Assembly: GCA_036768485.1 (NCBI GenBank)
Contig: JAVLUZ010000342.1
Location: forward strand, 396,911 to 460,910
Direction of reading: 5' to 3'
Source of the DNA: Mermis nigrescens
Lineage: Eukaryota > Nematoda > Enoplea > Mermithida > Mermithidae
Length of the DNA: 64,000 nucleotides
Below, in pieces: positions 13,301-25,300 of this stretch (position 1 is the first letter of the stretch; the number at the start of each line of letters is the position of its first letter). The notes under the pieces were generated by a model. It was given only the letters and a program-made list of their open reading frames with translations. It made no database searches and was not told where the DNA came from. The translations under genes were made by a program, and so were the position numbers.

Positions 13301-16300
13301 GCGCTATTTGAGTGTTTAAAATTGACTTTTTATTTTATTTTTTATTTATTTTGATTATTTTTTTGATCATTTTTTTCAATTTTTTGTTTATTTATTGATA
13401 TTTTTCATATTTATGTACGTACCTTTAACTGTTTTTGCAACGACTCTTCGGTGGTTTTGAAACGTTGCTTGAGTCGTCGTTTACACTCTTGTTTCAGTTT
13501 TTCCGCCGATCTCTTTTTTTCCATCAAGTCGCTTCTCAAGGCTTTGATACGCGACTCAACTTCAGTGAAATCTATCGGGGAAAAAGACCACGATAATCGA
13601 CTCGTCATCTACATACATATACATCATGCCGCGTTTGCTTTTGATTTTTTAAATATTTTTTAAATAGTTAAATTTTTTGAATTTTTTTTTCATTTTTTTT
13701 TTAAATTTTTCCATATTTCTTTGATTTTTTTTAAATTTTTTTAAAGCACGTCTCTGAGGTCTCGGATCACGAACGTACGTGCACGGGTAAGTAGCTAACA
13801 ATACGACGGGCTTTTTACTCAACAGACTCGTAGTATGCACGAACAATGTGTGCGACGTATATGTACATACGTAAGCGCCTAGGGACTCAAAATTTTGGTC
13901 GGGGCCGGGGGTTATCCGACCATTAGGAGGGCGCGGGGGGGGGGCAAATGACCCGCAATTTTTGACCAAAAATGCCAAAAAAGTAGCTAAAATAACCAAA
14001 AAAACGCAAGTTTCCGCCAAAAATCGAGGGAACGGTCAAAAATTTCCCGATTTTGGGGGATTTGTACTTTGGGTGAGAGATCTTCCCCACACCCCTCCCC
14101 CGTTTACGCATATGGTTTGCATTCAGCCCAAATATGTCCTAAAATCGTACCGGAAATCGAAACCGAATCGCCGGCCGCGCCGTTGCCTTCTCGGGCCAAA
14201 AAATGCATCAGCTGCTCTGCCGTGCGCTTATCTCGTCGTTGGGCGGAGTCCTGTCTCGACTCCGCCTTCTCGCTAAACAAGCTCCGCCCACTTCGCGTCT
14301 TCGACGTTTTTGATTGGACGACGTCGGATCGAGGGCGGCCGGAAACGGTTTTTGAGCTTTTAGCACCGCTAGCGGTCGACGCAATGCTGTCAGGGGCCGT
14401 GGGGGGCCTAATTTCGGCTATCTGAGACGAACTCCCGGACGACCTGGCGCTAGGCACCTGAACACGCGCGGGATTTTCAGGCACGTATCTCTGGGGGGAT
14501 GGGGGGTCCGGACCCCCTTCCGAATTCAGAAAAATTGGAAAAATATTGTTTTTTAAAACGTTATTTTGTGCTATTTTGGGCCTTTTTGGGCTTAGTTCCT
14601 CCAGAATTGGTTTTGGTCCCCCCAAAATAGGATGGCCAGCTAGGTGCCTGGGGATTTTAAATACCAAAAAATTAAGATAAATTCTTATACATAATTCGTA
14701 TAAATTCTACAATGCAACAAAATAAATTGCAAGATTTAATTATTATTTGTGTACTTTACTTAGTAGACGTATTACGTGTAGGCATGTGACGATGGATATA
14801 TATTATGTAAGCATGGGCATGCGCATGGGGGCGAAGGGGGAGCGGCCGCCCCTCCCCCTTGGCCCAAAAATAATGTTGGAGAAGTAAGGAAGCGCATGAA
14901 AATTGACATCTTTTTATCGAAAAAATCTCTAAATTTCCGGCGCTTCGCGCCATAAAATCTTTATAATCGTTAATTTTGGCCCAAGCGCGGCCAAAACACG
15001 TAATTTTTCCCAGCTTATTGAGAGAAAATAAAATTTTTCCGGAAAGTTCGAATTTTATGAGCTTGACGGATAGAGAATGTTCGGAAACGTCACCAAATGC
15101 ACTTTAATTGGTGCCCAACGAACGTATCCCGAAATATAGGGTCACCATTTTTGGACCGCGCCCCCTGAAAAAACCCTTAGAAAAAATTATGCGTGAAACT
15201 GTAAGCAGTAAGAAAAATACAGAAAAAATAAACAAAAAATAATCTGAAAAATATACACGGTAGAAAAAATGCGCTTACTTTTTCTGAATGATGCTAATAC
15301 ATGCACAGCATAGGAATTCTGGGGGGTTGAAATTATAAAGTGCCTGTTTTGAGTCCAAAAATGGTAGTTACGCGTCAAAAGCATCGTTTTTCAGCTTTTA
15401 TGACGATGTAAGTATACATAATCAATCACATCACAAATACCAGTATATGCTTTGCATAAATACGAAATTATTACATACGTATTAATAATTTCTTTCAAAG
15501 AAGTATGATCAAATTTCAATCTACACGTAATTGTGCATTGAAATTTTTACATGTAATGCATTTAATACGTGAATACACTGATCGTTTTTTAAATTATGCA
15601 GTTGACGCGATTTTCAACGTATTTTCGATTTTTAGCCATCATATTTTAGTAGCCTTTCACTACTTGAACAGAATTACTTTAGAAATTTTAAGTACAATTT
15701 TTTACAAAATTTAACACGTTAAATATATATATTGTAATATTTTGATATATTTTTCCTTTAATACTTTATTTTTTCGAATTATCGACAATATCTTCATACT
15801 TATGTCGCAAAATACGATAAAAGTAAGATCCTTATTATGAAGCTACGAAAATCCAATAAAATTTAAATAAATTTTAAGGTAAGATTAGCAATTATGCGTA
15901 AAGCTGTGCAGAATCTAAGCTTCAAGATGCTGAAGTTTAAATAAATTTCAATTGAAATCAGAACAAAGAAATGACACTGCAGTTCAAAATTAAAAAACGA
16001 GAAATACGATCTGTGTTGTTGCAATTTTGGTACAGTAGGAAAAGAAAAAGTAGTAGGGAATAGGATAGTAAGAATAAATAAAAAGAAAAATAAGAAAAAT
16101 ATAAGAAAAATATAGAAATATAGAAAAAAATGGAAAAATAAAGAAAAATAATAGAAATAAAATAGAAAAATGATAGAGAAAAAATAAAATAAATTTTAAA
16201 AAATAAGAAAAAATAAATTAAAATAATCTGAAAAATATAAAAGGTAGGAAAAATGCGCTTACTTTTTCTGAATGATGCTAAGTAAGAAAAATAAAAAAAA

Positions 16301-19300
16301 TATCAGAAAAATATAGAAATATAGAAAAAAATAGAAAAATAAAGAACAAATAATAATAGAAATAAAATAGAAAAGAGAAAAATAAAATAAATAAAAAAAT
16401 AAGAAAAAATAAACGAAAATAATCTGAAAAATATACACGGTAGGAAAAATTCGCTTATTTTTCCTGAATGATGCTAATACTTGCACAGCATGGGAATTCT
16501 GGGGGGGGTTGAAATTATAAAATGCCTGTTTTCAGTCCAAAATGGTGGGTGCGTGTCAAAAGCATCAACTTCAGCGTTTAGGACGATGCTTTATCTTTCT
16601 GGAGCATAAAAACAGAAAGAAATTGCGAAGGAAAATCGGAAAAGTCGGAACCAATTGAGCAAAATATAGTCAAAACATGAGTATAATGACGCAATGCGGC
16701 CAAAAATTTGGCACTTTTGAGCAAATAGATAGCTAAAAACGCTTAAAAAACATCTTTTCTACAACTTTTCAGAAGATTTTTGGGAATTTTCGAAAAAATC
16801 GCCAATTCTGGGGGTGAAAAACTTTTTGCAGGGGGATGAAAGTTCTTCCGAAGGGTAAAAATACCTAACCCCCTCCCCCAAGATCATGTTTAATGATGCT
16901 CGTGCTAATAATGTTTCTGACTACAGATTTCATTCTACAGAAACGGCGGTAAATACTAAATACATAAAGCCGATAAATAGCCAAAATCTTTATGCACAGT
17001 TTATCCAACATTTTTTATCAACATCATTTTTGAGGTCAAAAGCTGTAAAAATGCCAAAATTTTCAAGTACTTTTAAGTACTTTTTACTCAAACAACGCCC
17101 AAAATCGATCCATTTTTGCATCTTTTAGTGTTAAAAGTGGTATAATGCATATCAAAATGGACTAAAAATGCTCTTAAAATGCGATATTACCACGAAAAAC
17201 GTTTTATAGACTATTTTGACCGTTTTGATCTTTAAAACAGCAAAAACATTAAATTTACTGTTTTGGATTTCCGGGATTCCACCCTGCCGACCCTGACCAT
17301 GTGCACCTATGACACATTATTTAAACTATATATACATATTACCTGGCGTTTTTATATTTTTTATGAATGTGCTAATAATTTTCAAATCACATATCATTTA
17401 TTCATATTACCTTATTGATGTGTTGTATATTATGTACGCATTTCTTCTCTTATATTAATAAATAAATAATATGCAAATATTATTTCTTATTATGATACAT
17501 GGATAAATAGGTACACTACTCGCCACGAATGTTTACGCTTTAATAAGCTTCTAGAGCTTGTTAGGGTTATATCTTTAACACGTCGATCCTATTTCCGCCC
17601 ACGCACGACCGACGTGTTAAACATATAAGCCTTAACAAGCTCTATCATCCTATGGAGCATATTAAAACGTAAACATTCGTGGCAACTATACTTATTAAAT
17701 ATTATCCATATTACGCATGGCGTGCAAAATCGGATGAAACCTCTATTTGGGCCGCCCTGTACATCTAGTCCCAATTTCGACAAAAAAAATTAAAAAATAA
17801 AATATCTAATAACTAATATAATTAGTCAAGAGAATGAAATTGAAGACAGAACTTTAATCAATAAAATATTCATTTGTTAACAAACCTCTTCAGAAATAGA
17901 GGTTGCTTCGCTGCCACTTCTCTTTCCCGACTCATTTACCGCATTAATGACTGAATCGCCGGATTCTGCAATAGAACAAAATGCATAAATACATCATGCA
18001 AAATGCATTATCTACTTTTTATTCTACTAAACGCAAAATATTCCAATTTCTTCCGACCAGTATTATTTTTGTACAAGGTCATTTTGTACCTGTACAAAGA
18101 CGGTCCCCAAAAGTCTTTTGTACATTTTATACGTGCAAATTTTGTGTACTATAATATATGGTACAGTAGCGATTTCAGTGTGGTAAAACGGAGTTTTTGG
18201 ATCTTTGATAGTGTATTTTAGCTAATTTTTGGGTTTCCGAAAAATTACTGAAAATTGTCTCAAAACGGCGCGAAGCGCCTAAAAGTTTGATATTTTTCCA
18301 TTCCGAATGCAAATTCAGGCATTTTAAAGATATATAGGACAAACAATTACTCATGTCGGCGCGAAGCGCCCGAAAAGTTGTAGGAATTTGACACATTTCT
18401 ACAGTTTTCGTCTTCCGAAAATCTTTGTACAAGTACAAAGACGGTCCTGGAAAGTCTTTGCTCATCGGGAAAAATCTTTGCCGAATACAAAAACCGTGGC
18501 GTGCATGCCTAATTTTTTATGTGAATCAGGTGAAATAAAGTCGTGAAATTATGACATCTTTTATCTAAGTTCAATCCTAATCTAATCGTGTCTCGCATAC
18601 TTAGTCCAAGTAGGCCTTATATTAAGATGAGCGCTGAACAGAATTATTTCGCATCTGTTCACACTAGAACCTAATTGAATGCCGCACGAATACATACAGT
18701 GTGAATCATATATACATGCAACCACGGGCGTACGCAAAGGGGGGGCGGGGGAGAGGGGAGCCGCCCCCTTAAACCAAAAATAATTTTGGAAAGGAAAAAT
18801 GCATGAAAATTTGAATCTTTTATCGAAAACCTCGAAATTTTCGAAGCTTTGCGCCGTAGAATCGTCATTTTCGTAAATTTATGCCCAAGCGCGTCTAAAA
18901 AACATCATTTTTCATTATAGCTTATTGAGTGAAATGGAATTTTTTCGAAAAATTTGAATTTTATGAGCTTAACGCCCGGATAGAGCACGTTCGGAAACGT
19001 CAGAATATGCACTTTATTTGGTGCCCCGGCGAACATATCCCGAAATAGAGAGTCGCCGATTTTGGACCGACCCTCCTTAGAAAAGATCCTGCGTACGCAC
19101 CTGCATGTAAAGGTTCGAAATTTTGGATAGGAATTGTGGGTATTTTTAGAGAAGATGGGGTAAATCACCTCTAATGTTTGGCCAAAAACGGCAAAAAAAC
19201 GCCTGAAAACGGCCAAAAAATTCAATTTTTTCCAAAAATCTGGGAAGGGGTCACAAATTTTCGGGCTTTTGAGGATGGGGAACTAACAGCCTTGGGTGGG

Positions 19301-22300
19301 GATACCCCATCGCCTTGTTACATGTATGGTGTAAATTGGAACTGTAAGTCAGGATGTGTATACAGGGGGCGGATTTAGGGGGGCGCGGGGGCCGTCCCCC
19401 ATCGGCCCAAAATAGTGCGCAAAATTAAGGATTTTTGAGCGATTTTTAGCGATTTTCGGGGTTAAAACAGCTAATTTTTCCGCCCAAGTCAGGGTTCCGC
19501 CCCCTCCTCCCCATTGGGGTATATACCGCCCCCCTTAGGAAAATCCTGGATCCGCCACTGTGCGTATACACACCATACTGTTAATTGAAAAATAAAAATA
19601 GCAAATGACCGGCAATGATAAATGATAAACGAATCTCAGACACGTAACAGCTACAAACTTTGGGTGGGTCTACAAATTTCGACCAAAAATGGAAAAAGGC
19701 ACGTAAAAATGGCAAAAGCAAGCTTTTGACAAAGATCGTAGGGGTCGTGAAAAACTTTTTGACTGAAGAGGGGGTGATGGTGGAGATAACCAAGACCCCC
19801 ATTAAATGTATATAAGAGACCAATAATTCCTTCTCATAACCTTCGACAGTTTTTGATTTATCGAAAGACTTGCGTCCATCGATAGCGGAAGAAACTCGGC
19901 TACCGTAATCCGCCTTTCGCTTCGAAACCATATCACTTAATGATTTCGATACGTCTTTATCGGCATAGTCGGTCGTTTTGCCTGGCTGCTTTTGAAAAGC
20001 CGACAATTTGCCTAGATTTAAAGTTAGGGCTCATTTGGAATTTGGCGGGTCAAATGTTTTGAATTTTATATTAAAAAATTTTTTATAACATCAAATTTAT
20101 GGTAAATAATAGTAGGCATCGTCTGCACCATGCTTATACAACATAGGAATTCAAGGTGCGGGTCGTACAAGAGCATGAGGTGAGGGGTATCACCACCACT
20201 GAGCTTTGAAAAGCCATTGCTGTATAGCCTTTTTGGGCTCAGAAAGTCAGTTATGTAGTCTTTTTTGAGCTCAGAAATGCTATTTAGTTGTCTTTTCTGC
20301 ACTTTCAAAAGTATATATAGCTATTTTCTCGACTCCAAAAAGGGATTTATAGCTATTTTCAGTCCAAAAAGGCTATATAGCTAGATTTGTGAATCCAAAA
20401 AGGCTATATAGCTAGTTTTCTGAGACCAAAAGGCTATACAGCCGTTTTAACGAAGCACATATGTAGCTATCTAGCAATGTTTGGTTTCCACCCTTCCCCT
20501 GAAAGTTTGACCTTGCGCATCTATAGTGCGGTTCAACTCCAGAAAATTGTATCTAAAGTGACACCATTTAAGGCTTAAAAACGATGGATTTTAGTCTGAG
20601 ACAAAAAAAATTCGGATTTTATGAGCTTAACGGATAGAGAAAAAAGGGAAAACGTCGAAAATACGGCTTTTACTAGCTATCCCTACGGAATTTCAGAGAT
20701 AATTAACCAATTTACTTTAGGTCCACCCGCCCTCCCCCTCCCGCTTCGCCGGATCCTGCCACGGAACCGCATATACGTACATGTAACGGGGGGGACATGG
20801 GGGATCCACCATCCAAACTTAGTTCTCCCCAATCCCCCAAATCCAGAAAATTTCTGAACCCCCTCCGATTCTTAAAAAACACAGAATTTTTGGCCGTTTA
20901 TAGGTGTATTCTGCGTCATTAAACGGGAATCGGGGGTCATTTACCTCCCCCTGGCCGAGCTCTCCACCCAAAATTTCGAGCCGTCACTTAAATGTGCCTA
21001 TATGCAAGCAATAGACGATTCTAATATAAAGGAAGGTTATATGAATATGTGGAATAAGGCGAGAGAGATCAATGAAAATTTAATCGATGCATAAAATATA
21101 TAATGTATAGAAAACATCATTGCAACAAGTTCGAAATTTAAATCGAAAGGGGGCCTTAATTTCGCCAAAAAATATCTTGGCCTATCGAGAATTTCAGCAA
21201 ATCGACATTTAGAGCCTATTCCTTCGTTTCGAAGCTGAAACTACAGTTTTGTTGATGAATCCACATCATCGTATTCACTTTCGTAAATAAAAATTGGCTT
21301 ATTTTGTCTCAAATCATCGCCAAGTCTTTAAAAAATGAAAAAAACATTTTCCGACATAAAGACAGTAAAATTGCCACACAAAAAAATTTCGAGGCTCATC
21401 ACGCCGCATCAGCGTTTTCTTTGTACAAGGTCCGTTTGAACATGTACAAAGATGGTCCCTAAAAGTCTTTGTACATTTCGTACACACAAATTTTTGGGTA
21501 TTATAATATGGTACAGTAGCGATTTTAGTGTGGCAAAAAACAGAGTTGTTCGACCTTTGATTACGTATTGTAGCAATTTCTAGGTTTCTCAGGGCAAAAA
21601 TCAGTAATAATTATCTCAAAACGGCGCGAAGCGCCAAAAAATTTGGCATTTTTCCTTTCAAAATGCAATTTCTGAAATTATAAAGATACATAGAACACAC
21701 AATTGCTCATTTCGGCGCAGAGCGCCGAGAATTTTTGCGAATTTCGAACCTTTTTTGCAGTTTTTGTTTTCCAAAAAAACTTTGTACGTATACAAAGACG
21801 GTCCCCAAAAGTCTTTGTATATCGCGAAAAATCTTTGCCGAATACAAAAAAAACCGTGCGCCGCATTAGTGTGTTTGACACTCAATAATGCTCAAAATGA
21901 CTGAGGAAAACAACAAATTCAGCGCCGAAGATGCCTAATCTTTACGGTTTTTGAGAGCCTTAAAATTTTCATTTTTCCCGAATTTGAAAAAACACAGGTT
22001 TTTTATGTTACAGCTTTTGAAATTTTCGACTGAGATGTTGGTAAGCAGGTAATTATTTCAGTTGAACTTATTAACTTTTAACAAAAACAGCATTTTTTAA
22101 AATATGGCATAAAAGATTGACAATAAGCAATAGCAGGTCCATCCGCTATAATTAGTCAATTACCCCAAATTTTTTTAATTTTTTACTTATTTGAATGGAA
22201 AAACGTTTTTTTACCACAGGAAATAGTAAAAAAAACATGCCTTTCATAGTATAATTTCGCGTCGGTAAAATAAACGTTTTCTAATTTTCATTAAAATTAA

Positions 22301-25300
22301 AAAAATTCGGCCCAACTCTACATAATTTGGCCCACAGCCAAACACTTAAAATGTATAAGTAAAGGCGTAAAATATGGCGATATTAATGAGTCCATCAATA
22401 TTGTGCACAGAGTTTGAATAGGCTCGCGAAACAGCAAATAATATTGCTTGTTACTAGGGTTTTTGAAAAAATATTCTAAATTTGCGCTGCAACCGCGAGG
22501 CAGGAAAATACCTAAATTCAGGGGCGGATTTAAGGGGGCGGGGGGGGGGCGGCCGCCCCCCCCCATTGGCCCAAAATAGTGCGCAAAATTAAGGATTTTT
22601 GAGCGATTTTCAGCGATTTTTGGGTTAAAACGGCTAATTTTTCCGCCCAAGTCATGGTTCCGCCCCCCCCCCTTAGGGGTACCGCCCCCCCTTAGGAAAA
22701 TCCTAGATTCTGCCACTGCCTAAATTGAAAAGTAATTCGAAAGTCTTTCTAGATTTAAAAATTGTATTCGGACTATTCAAGGCGCTTATTTTTTTTATTC
22801 TTTCAACATTGTCAAGTTTTTCGACCAATGGCGAGCCAGGATTTTCTGACCGAGGGGGCTGAACCAAAAATTTTCCTGAAAGTGTCAAACATTGTCCAAA
22901 AACTTATATTTTATGCTCAAAGTACCGGTTTTTTGCCGTCCTTTGATATCCAGAATTATTTCTGATGAAAACAAGTGAAAAATTTCAAAATTTTCCAACT
23001 TCTTTTATGAAAAACTCGAGAAATTTAGCGCAAAAATCGACACAAATCGCCGAAAAACACTCGAAAAATCGTTTTAGGAGCTACAAAATATTTTTCTGTG
23101 CAAAAAACTACTCTTCCGACCATAGATGCGCAGGATCAGGTTGACCACGGAGGGTGAAATCGAGATTTCGAGGTCAGGGAGGTGTAAAATTCAGGATGTT
23201 TACTAGAATAAATTGCGTTTTTGAATATTACCTCCATATCTATTTTTCTTTCTTCTTTTTTCAATATTTGCATGGTTATTTATTTATTTTTTTCATGTTA
23301 TTTTTTAAAATATTTTTTCCTTTCTTTCTTTTTCTCTTTCATTATTTCTTTTTGTTTATTTCTTTTTGCTTCCTACTCGTATTGATGACTCCTTACTATT
23401 TACGTCAAAATCACTTGAAAATACACTATTTCTGGCTAAAATTATTCGTCACTACCTAACTTTTTTATGATTCAGCAGTAGAGGGGTGGGGGTAATACCC
23501 CCTCTCACTCATCCCTACGTGCGTGTATGCTTTCGACGTACATTTGAGTTTTTCAGAGCGCCAAGAGTCAGTAAATGTCATTAATGAGTATAGTTCTGGC
23601 CTCTAAAAAAACCAGTCGATTTGTAACTAAAAAAACCACCCCTTTTTTCCATAACTAAAAGGAGATGACTGATGATATTATACTGGCGAACAAGCTATGC
23701 CGTGAGGATTACAACTGACTCCTGATCTCTTTCTGGATCATTCGGTAACTTGAGAAATAAATTTGTCGAAAAGTTCCTAAAAATTGCCGTTTTTATGATT
23801 TTTTTAAAGCATTTTTGAGGGTCAGTATTTCTGCCCGTATTAATATTTTCTGGAATCTTTTACGTTTTCACGTTAGGCACCCTTGCAGACTAATGTTAGG
23901 AAAAAATTTAGTTGTCCTAGGTCATCCACGTAGCTACAGTATACCTTCAAAGTCAAACCTGAAAAAAACCAGTAACCTAAAAAAGCGGCGCCAATTTTTA
24001 CAAAACTTAGCAGGAATGTGCCTCGTGGCACCTTACATCATGCCTGATATTTATTTTTCACGAAAAATAGGAATCACCCCAAAAACTGCCAAAAAGCTCG
24101 ATTGTAACCTAAAAAACCACTGTAATCTAAAAAGACCAATGCTAAATATACGTTGCCATGGCAACGAAATTACTTTTCATCAAGTTGCATATAATTTTGC
24201 ACTAATTTCTTGCAGAGGATGTAGAAGAGACTTACCTAGAGTTGTTTTTATCACTTGAACACTTTATTTGTGAAATTTATAGAATTTTTAATGAAATTCG
24301 AAAAAATTATTGATTTTTATATGTAAATTTGATAAAATAATCGGAAATATCATTAAAAAATGAAATTTTTCCAAAAAATATGATCATGTATCCCTAGGGG
24401 AAAAGGTGAGGGGGAATTCGGACCCCCCACCCCCCCAAATTAGAAAAATCGAGAAAATAGGACTTTTTAAACATTATTTTGTGCCATTTTTGGCCGTTTT
24501 GGGCCTAGTCCCCCCAAATCGGTGTTGGTCCCCCCTTAAATAGGACGGCCAGCTATGGGCCTGACTAACCCGGCGCAAAAATACACATCTATCCTTCGTT
24601 AGGCCCAAATATATTTTTGACGACAGGGGAGGTGACCGCCATCCCCGCGTACCCTCTAAATCCGCCAGTGTCTTCGACTGTGCGTACATATGCACGTTGT
24701 CCTAGCATTCAAAGAATGAGATTTTTATCCCTTCCAGATTTTTTATAAAAACTTGCTTTTTTAGGCCTCAGTTCAAAATTTAAAGCTGAGGAAGTAGACC
24801 GGTCCATTCCCTCCTTCTTCGGGGGTTGGGGGTTAATGAACAACAACCTTTTGGCCAAAATGGGGAAACAACGGCTGAAATTGGTTTAAAAACGCAAATT
24901 TTTGCCAAAAATTGCAAGGGGCTAAAATTCTTGGGCGGACCAACAGTGGACGGGAATAATTTGTTGTGCATGCATGATTGAGCATCAAATTGAGCCTTGA
25001 ATTTATTATATTAAATTATATTATAAAATTATAATTAAATTATTACAAAAAAACTCATTTTTTATGAAAACTAAAGGAATAGCTCGATTTTTTGCCCGCG
25101 AAAAGTCCTAAAAACTAAAGAAGCAGAAATAGAGGGAAAGAATATGTATGTATGTATGTATGTACTTCGACATACACGATTACAATTTATAATACAAATA
25201 TTCGTATGTACTGAGTAATGATGAAAATTTGACGTAACCTTTAATAAAGATGATTTAGCTTCATTATATAGGATTGATAAATTCGAGAAAAATTCCACTC

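Larger units (their letters stand above)
10702..13422 (-). other. Intron 11 (2.7 kb)
   Basis: Holds a mariner-like element (10741-11789), AT-rich simple sequence rich in AATAA (about 12290-12480), an A-rich stretch with TATGTACA tracts (12600-12850) and an M4 element (12860-13269). No exon-like open frame fits in between. Confidence 0.72.
14458..17885 (-). other. Intron 9 (3.4 kb)
   Basis: Holds M3 (14478-14650), M7 (about 14812-15185), a local duplication (15190-15410 and 16400-16600), AT-rich AGAAAAATA simple sequence (16020-16420), M4 (16476-16892), an M8 fragment in reverse (about 17030-17310) and a palindrome (17510-17697). 15410-16020 is AT-rich with nothing recognised. Confidence 0.7.
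17966..19840 (-). other. Intron 8 (1.9 kb)
   Basis: Almost wholly transposons: M1 (18058-18497), M7 (18723-19103), an M6 copy in reverse (about 19104-19320), M2 (19363-19560) and a second M6-type fragment (19600-19830) that reaches the exon 8 donor. Confidence 0.7.

Noticed and set aside
13572..13608. ATG at 13608 as start of exon 11 protein
   Set aside because: The acceptor at 13572 has a pyrimidine tract and the only phase that fits exon 10; the ATG is in the intron.
14104..14667. Single 187-codon minus-strand frame as a gene
   Set aside because: Only 14151-14457 is exon; the rest runs into the M3 element upstream and intron downstream.
16259..16486. Hydrophobic minus-strand frame
   Set aside because: It is AGAAAAATA-type simple sequence read as Phe, Tyr and Leu.
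20621..20857. Plus-strand proline-rich frame
   Set aside because: It crosses M6-type C-run sequence; similar frames occur in every M6 copy.
23154..23459. Plus-strand hydrophobic frame of 101 codons
   Set aside because: T-rich low-complexity DNA between repeats; no start context or family pattern.
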